Shown: positions 26,091 through 35,699, numbered from the stretch's first letter. The stretch is DNA of 64,000 nt from Pedobacter sp. BMA (GCF_001027745.1 NZ_LECU01000004.1:1-64000), one strand, 5' to 3'. Numbers and translations are program-made. The notes: generated by a model from the letters alone, not told the origin.

Positions 26091-27116
26091 TTAGAAGGCG
26101 TAAACTGCTGCTAAAGAGAATTGACCTGCATTAGGAGCAATTGCACCACTCTCTTTGTAAAATGGCTTGTCGCTATTGTGATCTAACCTTACTTCAGGAA
26201 TAAAAGTTAAACCGCCAGCTTTGATATTAGCGGTGAAGGTTACTGCGGTGAAGGAAGTTTTCGGAGTAGTCCCGTATTTTTTGTACTGAAAATATTCTCC
26301 TCTTAAACCTAATGTTACAGCATCAGCAACGGCATACTGAGGATATAACGCAGCACCAATATAGCTTCCGAAAACATTGCTATCCTTAATATCATAGTTC
26401 GCCGCGTTTAACCCCAGTTTAAACTTATCTGTAATCTGATAAGAGGTTGTTAAATCTTCAATCGTTCCGTATCCGCCAAATCCGGCACCTGACAGAACAT
26501 TCAGGTATGCTGTCCAGCCTTCAACCGGCGCTACCATTAACTGACCACCAATAGCAGAAACGCCTCTTGAAGCAGAATATACATTCCAGTCATTGAATAA
26601 GCCAGCCATTAAACTTACTTTATCACTAAATTTATATGTCGCTTTGATACCCGCATTCTGGAATGGACCATTGGTAAATAAATATGAAGTTGAATAATTG
26701 AAATTACCTACCGGAGAAATCACCTCATAACCAATAAATGTACCCATATAACCTGCGGTCATTGAAAACTCGTCAGTAAAATCATAGTTTACATATAAGT
26801 TCTGGATGTTGAATGATGAACCTGCTGCTGCTGCATCAGGAATAGATTGTGTTTGCCCACGAGGGCCAAAAGACAGCTCACCTACAAACGAAGCTTTGCC
26901 TGTTTTCTTTTTCAAGGCGATATCAATCATGCCCAGAGAAACTGAATTGTGATCTGTTACAAATGAGGTTTTCGCGTTTCTTGGGTCTTTCGCAAAATCA
27001 TATTTAAAATAAGTATCTACTGATCCGGAAATTTCCAGAGGGGATGTTGGCGTTTCCTGAGCCAGGGCACACGTAGTGCTGGCCATTGCGAAAATAGCAG
27101 TTAAAATTTTTTTCAT
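26091..27116 (-). CDS. Outer-membrane beta-barrel porin beside amt
   Basis: A 341-residue outer-membrane barrel. Signal peptide 1-19 (TTCALAQE), alternating beta strands throughout, and a C-terminal FSLAAVYAF ending in Phe, the usual barrel end signal. Sequence such as SGSVDTYFKYDF, PEVRLDHNSDKPFY and GLRGEYFQYKKYG fits the BBP2-like porin group. It starts 44 bases after the ammonium transporter gene on the same strand, so the pair likely forms one operon for nitrogen uptake across both membranes. The ammonium link is an inference from position. Confidence 0.8.
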   Translation of the reverse strand: MKKILTAIFAMASTTCALAQETPTSPLEISGSVDTYFKYDFAKDPRNAKTSFVTDHNSVSLGMIDIALKKKTGKASFVGELSFGPRGQTQSIPDAAAAGSSFNIQNLYVNYDFTDEFSMTAGYMGTFIGYEVISPVGNFNYSTSYLFTNGPFQNAGIKATYKFSDKVSLMAGLFNDWNVYSASRGVSAIGGQLMVAPVEGWTAYLNVLSGAGFGGYGTIEDLTTSYQITDKFKLGLNAANYDIKDSNVFGSYIGAALYPQYAVADAVTLGLRGEYFQYKKYGTTPKTSFTAVTFTANIKAGGLTFIPEVRLDHNSDKPFYKESGAIAPNAGQFSLAAVYAF

Positions 27117-27160
27117 GTTTGAGCTTTTGTGGGGGTTTAGATATTTATTTTTAGGGGGGA

Positions 27161-28564
27161 TTAAATTGCTTCTGTGAGGGGTCTGTGACTTTCTACATAA
27201 ATTGCTTTTTCTTCTACTAGCAATGTACCTTGTGAGTATTTTTCATCGTGTTGAGATTGGTCAAGACCTAATTCTTCATCTTCTTCAGAAACGCGGATTG
27301 GCTGAATCAAATTGATGAATTTAAAGATGATGAAAGAAACTACGAAACTGAACGCTATAACCAAAGCAGCACCTTTCAATTGTGTAATAAAGAAATCAAC
27401 ACCGCCGTAGAATAAACCATCGGCACCTGCAGCATTCACAGTTTTAGTTGCGAAAACACCGGTCAATAACATGCCAACAATACCACCTACACCATGGCAA
27501 GGGAAAACGTCTAACGTATCGTCCAAAGCAGTTTTTTGTTTCCATGAAACAACAAGGTTTGAAATTACCGCAGCAATTGCCCCAATAAAAATACTTGATG
27601 GAATACTTACGAAACCTGCACCCGGAGTAATGGCAACAAGACCAACTACCGCACCAATACAAAACCCTAAAACTGATGGTTTTTTACCTCTGGCAACATC
27701 AAAGAACATCCATGATAAACCAGCAGCACCAGCAGCAGTATTTGTAGTTAAGAAAGCAGATACAGCTAAGCTACCAGCACTTAATGCAGAACCAGCATTA
27801 AAACCGAACCAACCGAACCATAGTAATCCAGTACCAATTAATACATATGGGATATTAGCTGGTGGAACTTCTTTATGCTCTAAGTGAGATTTTCTTCTTT
27901 TCAACACCAATGCACCAGCTAATGCAGCCATACCAGCGGAAATGTGAACAACGGTACCTCCGGCGAAATCAAGAACGCCCATTTTGAATAAGATACCTTG
28001 TGGGTGCCATGTCCAGTGTGCCAATGGTGAATAAACGAAAATCGCAAATAATACAATGAAAAGGATGTAAGAAGTAAACCTAATACGTTCTGCAACCGCA
28101 CCAACAACCAAACCTGGAGTGATAATCGCAAACATTAACTGGAAAACAGCGAATAATGAAAGTGGAATGGTTAAATCAGCACCGCCCTGTAAATGTGGGG
28201 CTCCCGAATTAACGCCTTTAAAGAACAAGAATGTGGATGGATTTCCAATAAAACCGCCGATTGTATCACCAAATGCTAAGCTGAAACCAACAACTGTCCA
28301 TAACACGGTAATTACACCTGCAGCCACAACACTTTTGATCATGGTCGAAAGTACATTCTTACGATGAACCATACCACCATAGAAAAAGGCAAGGCCTGGA
28401 GTCATTAAAAATACTAGAGCTGCAGCAATCAGGATGAAAGCTACATCAGCTCCATTGTATTTGCCTTCGTCGAAATTGGGCAGAAGGGGAACAAAGAGCG
28501 CTAAGATTGCGAAGATCATTAAGACCGCAAAAGGTGCAAACTGTTTAAAGGAGAATTTACTCAT
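27161..28564 (-). CDS. amt: Ammonium transporter Amt
   Basis: Inner-membrane ammonium channel (467 residues) with 11-12 TM helices. The family regions VFLMTPGLAFFYGGMVHRKN and DFAGGTVVHISAGMAALAG (conserved Asp and the first His) are present. So are FGFNAGSALSAG and DDTLDVFPCHGVGGIVGMLLTG, with the second conserved His. The C-terminal tail LGLDQSQHDEKY corresponds to the regulatory tail contacted by GlnK. No glnK/glnB gene lies beside it, which is unusual for amt but not unique. A porin gene follows in the same direction. Confidence 0.95.
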   Translation of the reverse strand: MSKFSFKQFAPFAVLMIFAILALFVPLLPNFDEGKYNGADVAFILIAAALVFLMTPGLAFFYGGMVHRKNVLSTMIKSVVAAGVITVLWTVVGFSLAFGDTIGGFIGNPSTFLFFKGVNSGAPHLQGGADLTIPLSLFAVFQLMFAIITPGLVVGAVAERIRFTSYILFIVLFAIFVYSPLAHWTWHPQGILFKMGVLDFAGGTVVHISAGMAALAGALVLKRRKSHLEHKEVPPANIPYVLIGTGLLWFGWFGFNAGSALSAGSLAVSAFLTTNTAAGAAGLSWMFFDVARGKKPSVLGFCIGAVVGLVAITPGAGFVSIPSSIFIGAIAAVISNLVVSWKQKTALDDTLDVFPCHGVGGIVGMLLTGVFATKTVNAAGADGLFYGGVDFFITQLKGAALVIAFSFVVSFIIFKFINLIQPIRVSEEDEELGLDQSQHDEKYSQGTLLVEEKAIYVESHRPLTEAI

Positions 28565-28849
28565 GGTTTTTAGATTAATTTGTTTGTATTGATTAAATAT
28601 GTGATTTAATAGGAATTAATTTTTATAAAAATACAAGATATTGTCATTTTTACACCAGAAAATAGAAATATTTTAACAAAAAAGCTAAATTTTTATAAAA
28701 CCACCCAAAAAAACTCAACCAAAATGCGAATCAGTCAAAAAACAGGCCTCCAGATTGCGAGATTTTAAGAAAATCAAAAAAACCATATTTCGATTATTTA
28801 TACTATAATACCATTATTTTATAATAAATTACCTTTAAAAACACCATAT
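28565..28849. other. AT-rich gap upstream of amt
   Basis: Very AT-rich, with no reading frame of note. It should contain the amt promoter, but I see no clean TTTG-N19-TAnnTTTG match and no sigma-54 type GG/GC pair. A gapped AT-rich near-palindrome at about 28799-28830 may be a binding site or chance. Confidence 0.4.
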
Positions 28850-28882
28850 AAACAAAAAACCAGTCAAAAAATGACTGGTTTT
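28850..28882 (-). terminator. Intrinsic terminator after the TIGR01212 gene
   Basis: AAAACCAGTCA (28856-28866) and TGACTGGTTTT (28872-28882) with a five-base loop, then a T-rich run on the minus strand. Confidence 0.85.
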
Positions 28883-28910
28883 ACAAAAAATATGAATAAA
28901 ATTTCAAAAA

Positions 28911-29858
28911 TTAAGCTGAATACGCTGAACCCTGAATTACACCTCTTTTTTCAATTTCTTTATCAATATAAGTTTGAATCGCTGATTTATTTAAACCCCA
29001 GTTCGGTGCAATAAGCAAATCCCAGTCCGAAATACCGAAAAGCCGCTGAATGACGATATCCGGACGAAGCATAGGAATCAGTTCACACAAAAGATCAGTA
29101 TACTCTTCAAGAGAAAATAGTTTGAAAGGTTCTTTTTTATACCTGGCCCCCATTATCGAGCCTTCTACGATATGAAGGTGGTGGAATTTAACAAACTTGA
29201 TTTGCGGGAAGCGGTTAATTTCGTGAATGTAGCCATGCATCTGTATTCTGGTTTCCCATGGAAATCCGAAAATAGTATGCACACACAGATCCAGTTTGCT
29301 GTTCTCAAGAAGCTTCACGGCTTCAACAAATTCACCGTGACTACAGCCCCTGTTAATCTGCTCCAGTGTTTCATCATATATAGACTCCATGCCCATCTCT
29401 AAATCTACATCAAAGCGATCGGTATAACTTTCCAGCAGGGCTACCTTCTCTGCATCAATGCAATCAGGACGTGTACCTACAGCAAAACCTACGATATTCT
29501 CAGTTTCTACTGATAAAGCTTCATCATACATCATCTTTAAATAATGTGTTGGCGCATAGGTATTGGTATTTGGCTGAAAGTAGACAATAAACTTGTCCGC
29601 ACGATAACCATTTTTAGCCCTTTTAATGCCTTCTTCAAGCTGCTCTCTTATGGTTGGCATTTTGCGTGAAGGCTCTGGAGTAAAGGAATCGACATTGCAA
29701 TAGGTACAGCCCCCATACCCTTTGCTCCCATCTCGGTTTGGGCAGGTAAATCCTCCATCAACAATTACCTTGAACACACGCTGGCCATTGTACTTTTCCC
29801 GTAAATGTGTTCCGTAATTTTTATACCCTTTTATTCCAAAATCAACCTGAGTTCCCAT
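28911..29858 (-). CDS. TIGR01212 family radical SAM protein (YhcC-like)
   Basis: A 315-residue radical SAM protein of the TIGR01212 (E. coli YhcC) family. The cluster-binding cysteines have the family's wide first gap: CPNRDGSKGYGGCTYC (Cys39, Cys51, Cys54). Also seen are FIVYFQPNTNTYAP, VGTRPDCI and LEMGMESIYDETLEQINRG. The function is not firmly known. The start is set at ATG 29858, not the longer frame to 29942, because homology begins at MGTQVDFGIKGYKNYG. The -7 box TATTTTTG (29863-29870) lies four bases before this ATG, inside the longer frame. Confidence 0.9.
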   Translation of the reverse strand: MGTQVDFGIKGYKNYGTHLREKYNGQRVFKVIVDGGFTCPNRDGSKGYGGCTYCNVDSFTPEPSRKMPTIREQLEEGIKRAKNGYRADKFIVYFQPNTNTYAPTHYLKMMYDEALSVETENIVGFAVGTRPDCIDAEKVALLESYTDRFDVDLEMGMESIYDETLEQINRGCSHGEFVEAVKLLENSKLDLCVHTIFGFPWETRIQMHGYIHEINRFPQIKFVKFHHLHIVEGSIMGARYKKEPFKLFSLEEYTDLLCELIPMLRPDIVIQRLFGISDWDLLIAPNWGLNKSAIQTYIDKEIEKRGVIQGSAYSA

Positions 29859-29862
29859 CCGG

Positions 29863-29870
29863 CAAAAATA
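29863..29870 (-). promoter_or_regulatory. -7 element abutting the TIGR01212 start codon
   Basis: TATTTTTG on the minus strand, four bases before ATG 29858. No good -33 box at the expected spacing. It fixes the short start and suggests a leaderless transcript. Confidence 0.5.
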
Positions 29871-29924
29871 CACAAATACATTTATTATAGTGCGTTGGTT
29901 TTTTAAGATTACAAAAGTAAGGGC

Positions 29925-29950
29925 AAACAAAAAACCCCGCATATGCGGGG
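29925..29950 (-). terminator. Intrinsic terminator after APC permease 1
   Basis: Perfect palindrome CCCCGCATATGCGGGG (29935-29950) followed on the minus strand by TTTTTTG. It sits inside the upstream region of the next gene. Confidence 0.88.
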
Positions 29951-29986
29951 CTGAGTAAGATAAATAAGTTACTATATAAAACCGGC

Positions 29987-31429
29987 CTAAGCCTGTTGTT
30001 CTTTTTTATTAATGAACAAGTAAACCGGAACACCCAATAAAACAATTACCAGCCCGGGCCAGGTATATTGTTGTTTGTAAATCAATAATAAAATGCAAAA
30101 TGCAGCACCTATCAACAGATAAATTATGGGCGTAACAGGATACATCCATGTTCTATAGGGTCTTTCTAAACCAGGCTTTTTTAGCCTCAGATAAATTACA
30201 CCAAAAACAGTAATCATGTAGAAAAGTACGATTACAAAAGAAATCATATCTAAAAGATTACCGTATTGACCGCTTAGGCATAACACTGATGCCCAGATCC
30301 CCTGCATCCAGAGGGATTTTTCGGGCACACCGTTTTTATTATTCTCAAGTGCTGCCTTGAAAAACATCCCGTCCTTTGCCATGGTCTGAAAAACGCGCGC
30401 ACCCGCGAGTACGATTCCATTAACACAGCCAAACGTAGATATCATCACCAGCACAGCCATAACAATTGTCCCTATTCCATTACCAAAAATCTGTTCAGAT
30501 GCCACAACTGCAACCCTGTCGTTTGGTGCAAAAGCGATTCCGTCTCTGCCCAAAGTATTTAAGTAAATAAAATTAACCAGTAAATAAAGGACCATCACTG
30601 CCGATGTACCCAGCACCATTGAACGCACCACATTCTTTTTAGGGTTTTCTATTTCTCCCGACACAAACGTTACGTTTTCCCAGGCTACACTCGAAAAAAC
30701 TGAACCCACCATGGCGGCCGCAATCCCACCCATAATGGTCATTCCTGATATAGATTCCCAGCCACTTTTGGTAAAATTCCCAACAGCGTCGGTTTTCAGA
30801 TTATTAAACGCATCCCAGCCGAAATTCATATTCTCCGACCAGAAGCTGGTTTTAACCAGCAGAAATCCTAATATAATCAGACCGATGAGGGCAATAATTT
30901 TTGATCCTGTAAAAACGTTCTGAAGTAATTTACCACTTTCAACGCCTTTAGTATTGATATACGTAAGGAGTAAAATCACACCAATAGCCAGTATCTGTAT
31001 CCAGGTAATTTTGTAACCTCCGCTTTGAAACAAGGGGGCTGCATCATTCAAGGCAGGGATTAAATAAGCTGTAAACTTACCAAAGGCCACTGCAACGGCA
31101 GCTATGGTACCAGTTTGGATGACGGTAAACAAACCCCAGCCGTAGAGAAAACCCATCATTTTACCGAAAATCTCTTTCAGATAGGTATACTGTCCACCGG
31201 CCTTCGGAAACATTGAGGAAAGTTCGCCGTAGGAAATGGCTGCTGCAACCGTCATTACACCAGTGATGATCCAAACCATAATCAGCCAGTAGCCGGAACC
31301 CAGGTTTCTCATGATGTCGGCGCTTACTATAAAAATACCACTCCCGATCATTGAACCCATCACCAGCATAGCAGCATCAAAAAGACCTAATTTCCGTTTA
31401 GAAGGCCCATTTTCCGGTATATTTTCCAT
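29987..31429 (-). CDS. APC-family amino acid permease 1
   Basis: A 480-residue inner-membrane transporter of the amino acid-polyamine-organocation superfamily with about 12 TM helices. TM1 carries MVMGSMIGSGIFIVSADIMR, matching the substrate-backbone-binding G-S/A-G motif. TM2 region SYGELSSMFPKAGGQYTYLKEIFG is the consensus APC loop. TM6 includes SVFSSVAWENVTFVSGEIENP. It resembles LAT/SteT-type exchangers, but the amino acid cannot be named. It is divergently arranged from hppA, with a 318-base shared upstream region. Confidence 0.88.
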   Translation of the reverse strand: MENIPENGPSKRKLGLFDAAMLVMGSMIGSGIFIVSADIMRNLGSGYWLIMVWIITGVMTVAAAISYGELSSMFPKAGGQYTYLKEIFGKMMGFLYGWGLFTVIQTGTIAAVAVAFGKFTAYLIPALNDAAPLFQSGGYKITWIQILAIGVILLLTYINTKGVESGKLLQNVFTGSKIIALIGLIILGFLLVKTSFWSENMNFGWDAFNNLKTDAVGNFTKSGWESISGMTIMGGIAAAMVGSVFSSVAWENVTFVSGEIENPKKNVVRSMVLGTSAVMVLYLLVNFIYLNTLGRDGIAFAPNDRVAVVASEQIFGNGIGTIVMAVLVMISTFGCVNGIVLAGARVFQTMAKDGMFFKAALENNKNGVPEKSLWMQGIWASVLCLSGQYGNLLDMISFVIVLFYMITVFGVIYLRLKKPGLERPYRTWMYPVTPIIYLLIGAAFCILLLIYKQQYTWPGLVIVLLGVPVYLFINKKEQQA

Positions 31430-31747
31430 TTTTTAGTTTAGTTTTTGGTTTTTAGCATTTGTTTGTGGCTAATTTATCTAAAAAAAGAGAACTTAAATGC
31501 TTTTAGGTATAATTTTTATCGTCATCCCGATGCTGCTATCTCAATATTGTAAACGTAAATTTAACGATCAATCATTCCCCGCTCAGTCATTCTTTCATTC
31601 TCCCACTATTCAAATCACGCTGATAATCAGTCTTCTCTTAGCGAATAAATTATTATATTGCTTAACCATTAAAAATCAGTGTTCTTTACTTATGAGCGTA
31701 AAACAACGGAACATGATATAACTTAACCAATAACCAAATATTTAATT
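31430..31747. other. Divergent upstream region of APC permease 1 and hppA
   Basis: Contains the promoters of two divergent genes. A TATAACTTAA-like -7 box lies at about 31717-31726 before hppA. A 74-codon frame (31497-31721) is hydrophobic and AT-rich but has no start context or family and was not accepted. Confidence 0.45.
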
Positions 31748-33994
31748 ATGGATTTTTTACAAAACAACCTAATCTACTTTATTCCTGCCCTGGGTTTTCT
31801 GGGGATTATTGTGATGCTGTTTAAAAGCGCCTGGGTAAACAAACAGGATCCCGGCGATAAAAATATGCAGGAACTTGCAGGCTACATTGCCGACGGAGCA
31901 ATGGCATTCCTGAAAGCAGAATGGCGGGTATTGAGCATTTTCGCCATCTTTACTGCTGCACTGCTGGCCTATTCGGGCACCATTACCGAAATCAAAGGGA
32001 TTCCCATGCACTCTAGCTGGATTATCTCCATCTCCTTTTTAATCGGCGCTGTTTTCTCGGCAACGGCAGGATATATCGGAATGAAATCGGCAACCAAAGC
32101 CAACGTGCGAACCACACAAGCCGCCCGTACCAGCCTTAAACAGGCACTTAAAGTTTCCTTTACCGGCGGAACGGTAATGGGACTTGGGGTTGCCGGACTT
32201 GCAGTATTAGGCCTTGGTGGATTGTTCATCGTATTTTTAAAGCACTTTAATGTCGTTTCTGTCAACAGCGTAGAAATGAAAACGGCAATCGAGGTACTAA
32301 CCGGCTTTTCACTTGGCGCCGAATCAATCGCATTGTTCGCCAGAGTGGGAGGTGGGATTTACACCAAAGCAGCCGATGTTGGCGCCGATCTGGTTGGCAA
32401 GGTAGAGGCTGGTATCCCTGAAGATGATGTTCGTAACCCAGCCACTATTGCAGATAATGTGGGCGATAATGTAGGCGATGTAGCTGGAATGGGAGCCGAT
32501 CTGTTTGGTTCCTATGTGGCAACCATTTTAGCCACAATGGTTCTCGGACAGGAAATCAATGTTAACGACAAATTTGGTGGAATGTCACCTATTCTACTTC
32601 CTATGGTGATCTGTGGACTGGGTATTGTATTTTCGATTATAGGGACATGGTTTGTCACCATAAAGGATGATAAATCCAATGTCCAGAATGCGTTGAATCT
32701 TGGAAACTGGTCTTCAATCGTGATCACCGCAATAGCCTCGTTTTTTATTGTAAAATGGATGCTTCCGGAAACATTAAGTTTACGTGGCTATTCATTCTCC
32801 AGCATCAATGTATTTTACGCCATTATGGTTGGCCTGGTGGTGGGAACCATCATGAGCATCGTTACCGAATATTTTACAGCTATGGGTAAAGGCCCGGTTA
32901 ACTCTATCATTCAGCAATCCTCTACCGGACACGCTACGAATATCATTGCCGGATTATCCGTTGGAATGAAATCTACGGTGATCCCGATTCTTGTTCTGGC
33001 AGGAGGCATCATGGCCTCTTATCATTTCGCCGGACTTTATGGTGTGGCCATTGCGGCAGCAGGCATGATGGCTACCACAGCCATGCAATTGGCAATAGAT
33101 GCATTCGGACCCATTGCTGATAATGCCGGTGGGATCGCCGAAATGAGTCAGCTGCCTCCGGAAGTGCGCGAACGCACCGATAACCTCGATGCGGTAGGCA
33201 ACACTACTGCGGCAACAGGTAAAGGTTTTGCCATTGCTTCCGCAGCACTAACCTCATTAGCCCTGTTTGCCGCCTTTGTGGGTATTGCCGGCATTAGCGC
33301 CATCGATATTTACAAAGCACCTGTTTTAGCCGGACTATTTGTGGGCGGGATGATTCCGTTTATTTTCTCAGCCCTGTGCATTCAGGCAGTAGGTAAAGCC
33401 GCTATGGATATGGTACAGGAAGTACGCCGCCAGTTTCGCGAAATACCCGGTATTATGGAGTATAAAGCCAAACCTGAATATGAAAAATGTGTGGCCATCT
33501 CTACCAAGGCATCTATCCGCGAAATGATGATGCCCGGAGCAATTGCCCTGATTACGCCTATTATTATTGGCTTTACCTTTGGCCCTGAAGTACTGGGTGG
33601 TTTACTGGCCGGAGTAACGGTAACAGGTGTTTTAATGGGAATATTTCAAAGCAATGCCGGCGGTGCATGGGATAACGCCAAAAAGTCATTTGAGCAAGGG
33701 GTAATGATAAACGGGGAAACTTTCTATAAAAAATCAGAACCACATAAAGCTTCTGTAACGGGAGATACAGTTGGCGACCCCTTTAAAGATACTTCAGGTC
33801 CGTCTATGAACATTTTAATTAAATTAATGTCTATTGTTTCACTAGTAATTGCACCATATATTGCAGTGAAGGCAATTCCCGGTGAAGTTAAGCAAGAAGT
33901 TCGCAAAGAAATCAGAATTGAGCAAAAAACCAATGAAACAGGAAGGGTAATAACCGACACTTTAATAAATTCAACAGATACAATTTCTCATTAG
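31748..33994 (+). CDS. hppA: Ion-pumping membrane pyrophosphatase, K+-dependent type
   Basis: Membrane pyrophosphatase (748 residues, about 16 TM helices) that uses PPi hydrolysis to move H+ and/or Na+ out of the cytoplasm. Catalytic segments: GGGIYTKAADVGADLVGKVEAGIPEDD split over two motifs, DNVGDNVGDVAGMGADL and DAFGPIADNAGGIAEM. At the K+-dependence site the sequence is GNTTAATGKG, with Ala where K+-independent enzymes have Lys; by the published rule this is the K+-requiring class. Whether it pumps Na+ or H+ is not decided from sequence here. The C-terminal 30 residues are charged. Confidence 0.94.
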   Translation: MDFLQNNLIYFIPALGFLGIIVMLFKSAWVNKQDPGDKNMQELAGYIADGAMAFLKAEWRVLSIFAIFTAALLAYSGTITEIKGIPMHSSWIISISFLIGAVFSATAGYIGMKSATKANVRTTQAARTSLKQALKVSFTGGTVMGLGVAGLAVLGLGGLFIVFLKHFNVVSVNSVEMKTAIEVLTGFSLGAESIALFARVGGGIYTKAADVGADLVGKVEAGIPEDDVRNPATIADNVGDNVGDVAGMGADLFGSYVATILATMVLGQEINVNDKFGGMSPILLPMVICGLGIVFSIIGTWFVTIKDDKSNVQNALNLGNWSSIVITAIASFFIVKWMLPETLSLRGYSFSSINVFYAIMVGLVVGTIMSIVTEYFTAMGKGPVNSIIQQSSTGHATNIIAGLSVGMKSTVIPILVLAGGIMASYHFAGLYGVAIAAAGMMATTAMQLAIDAFGPIADNAGGIAEMSQLPPEVRERTDNLDAVGNTTAATGKGFAIASAALTSLALFAAFVGIAGISAIDIYKAPVLAGLFVGGMIPFIFSALCIQAVGKAAMDMVQEVRRQFREIPGIMEYKAKPEYEKCVAISTKASIREMMMPGAIALITPIIIGFTFGPEVLGGLLAGVTVTGVLMGIFQSNAGGAWDNAKKSFEQGVMINGETFYKKSEPHKASVTGDTVGDPFKDTSGPSMNILIKLMSIVSLVIAPYIAVKAIPGEVKQEVRKEIRIEQKTNETGRVITDTLINSTDTISH

Positions 33995-34019
33995 TTGTAA
34001 AAAGCTAGATATAAAACGG

Positions 34020-34052
34020 GTAAAAGGGACTTTTAACTTAAATCCCTTTTAC
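34020..34052 (+). terminator. Probable terminator after hppA
   Basis: Perfect 10-bp arms GTAAAAGGGA (34020-34029) and TCCCTTTTAC (34043-34052). The T-run is inside the 3' arm rather than after it, so efficiency is uncertain. The distal arm overlaps the -33 box of the next promoter. Confidence 0.55.
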
Positions 34053-34078
34053 AATTCCGTAATTTTTATTTAGGTTTG
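34048..34078 (+). promoter_or_regulatory. Promoter of APC permease 2
   Basis: TTTA (34048-34051), a 19-base spacer and TAGGTTTG (34071-34078): one mismatch in the -33 box. Places the start site about 25 bases before the ATG. Confidence 0.65.
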
Positions 34079-34108
34079 GCACTGAATTAATCTAAACAAA
34101 ACTATAAT

Positions 34109-35629
34109 ATGAGTTTATTTGCAAAAAAGCCTATGCACCTTCTCCTTGAGGAAGCTGGAGATTCGAGTAAGGGCTTAAAACGTACGCTTAGTGCGGGTGC
34201 CCTGGTTGCGCTGGGCATAGGGGCAATTATTGGAGCAGGTCTGTTTGTACGTACAGCTGCTGCTGCTGCGCAAAACGCCGGCCCTTCTGTAACGATTGGA
34301 TTTATCATTGCTGCCATAGGCTGTGCATTAGCAGGTTTATGTTATGCTGAACTTTCATCTTCTATTCCGATTTCTGGTAGTGCCTATACTTATACCTATG
34401 CAACAATGGGAGAGCTAATGGCCTGGATTATCGGATGGGATTTAGTACTTGAATACGCTGTAGGTGCTGCGACTGTTGGTATAGCCTGGAGCGAATACCT
34501 CAATAAATTACTGGTCGAAGTTTTACACACCTCCCCCATACCCTATGAATGGTGTCACTCCCCTTTCCAAACCCACGTAGATGGTACTGTGTCTGGAATT
34601 ATCAATTTACCGGCTTTATTCATTGTAGTATTATTGAGTTTATTGCTAATCAAAGGAACATCCGAATCTGCTTTTGTAAACGGGATAATCGTAATCACCA
34701 AGGTGAGTATCGTAATTTTAATTATTATTCTAGGTTGGGGCTTTATCAATGAATCAAATCACCACCCTTATATCCCGCCAGCTACAACCTATTTAGATCA
34801 TGCAGGAATCAGCCATAGTTATGGTGGTATTATGGGAATCCTCGGTGCCGCCGGAACCGTATTTTTCGCTTTCATCGGATTCGATGCCGTAAGTACCGCT
34901 GCACAGGAAACTAAAAATCCTAAAACAGCCATGCCAATCGGTATTCTTGGTTCACTTGCCGTTTGTACCGTATTGTATATCCTTTTTGCCCACGTATTAA
35001 CCGGAATGGCGCCAATTGAATTCTTCCGTACTAAAGGTGGAGAAGCTTCAGTGGTAGCAGCAATCAGTGAATATATGACAGGATATGGCTGGTTAGCTAA
35101 ACTGGTGACAGTAGCAATCCTGGCTGGTTTCTCATCAGTAATCTTAGTGATGCTACTGGGTCAGAGCCGTGTTTTCTACTCCATGAGTAAAGATGGTTTA
35201 TTGCCTAAAATGTTTAGTGATTTACATCCAAAATTCAAAACACCGCATAAAGCAAACTTATTTATCCTGGTACTGGTTGGCCTTTTCGCTGCCTTTATCC
35301 CTGGGGATGTGGTTGGTGATATGACGAGTATCGGTACATTGTTTGCATTCATGCTCGTTTGTATCGCCGTAATTATCCTGAGAAAAACAGATCCGGATCT
35401 ACCTCGTCAGTTCAAAACCCCTTGGGTGCCTTTAGTACCGATTTTAGGTGTTGTAGTTTGCGGAGCGATGATATTCGGATTAGGCTGGACAAACTGGTTG
35501 AGATTATTTGGATGGTTGGCCATTGGATTTGTAATATATTTCGGATACAGTGTGAAGAATTCGGTTTTACGTAAAACCGGAAAAACAGTTTTCCCTAATG
35601 ATCCGCCAAAACCTGATATTTTAGATTAA
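34109..35629 (+). CDS. APC-family amino acid permease 2 (CAT-like)
   Basis: A 506-residue amino acid permease of the cationic amino acid transporter-like APC branch with 12-14 TM helices. The N-terminus LKRTLSAGALVALGIGAIIGAGLFV is the hallmark of this branch. CYAELSSSIPISGSAYTYTYATMGE is the TM3 region, and FFAFIGFDAVSTAAQETKNP lies in TM6-7. The C-terminal half contains GQSRVFYSMSKDGLLP. The substrate is unknown. It has its own promoter and a strong terminator, so it is a single-gene unit. Confidence 0.9.
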   Translation: MSLFAKKPMHLLLEEAGDSSKGLKRTLSAGALVALGIGAIIGAGLFVRTAAAAAQNAGPSVTIGFIIAAIGCALAGLCYAELSSSIPISGSAYTYTYATMGELMAWIIGWDLVLEYAVGAATVGIAWSEYLNKLLVEVLHTSPIPYEWCHSPFQTHVDGTVSGIINLPALFIVVLLSLLLIKGTSESAFVNGIIVITKVSIVILIIILGWGFINESNHHPYIPPATTYLDHAGISHSYGGIMGILGAAGTVFFAFIGFDAVSTAAQETKNPKTAMPIGILGSLAVCTVLYILFAHVLTGMAPIEFFRTKGGEASVVAAISEYMTGYGWLAKLVTVAILAGFSSVILVMLLGQSRVFYSMSKDGLLPKMFSDLHPKFKTPHKANLFILVLVGLFAAFIPGDVVGDMTSIGTLFAFMLVCIAVIILRKTDPDLPRQFKTPWVPLVPILGVVVCGAMIFGLGWTNWLRLFGWLAIGFVIYFGYSVKNSVLRKTGKTVFPNDPPKPDILD

Positions 35630-35646
35630 AATTTTAATAATTTTTG

Positions 35647-35676
35647 AAAGCCCCAGCGAAAGTCGGGGCTTTTTTT
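35647..35676 (+). terminator. Intrinsic terminator after APC permease 2
   Basis: AAAGCCCC (35647-35654) and GGGGCTTT (35665-35672) with a T-run. Confidence 0.88.
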
Positions 35677-35699
35677 ATGTTAAGTTATTGTTAATAAAT

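Noticed and set aside
27471..27887. 138-codon plus-strand frame inside amt
   Set aside because: Antisense shadow of a strongly supported transporter gene; Pro/Thr-rich composition without family.
31497..31721. 74-codon plus-strand frame between the APC permease and hppA
   Set aside because: AT-rich, hydrophobic, no family resemblance and lies where the two divergent promoters must be.
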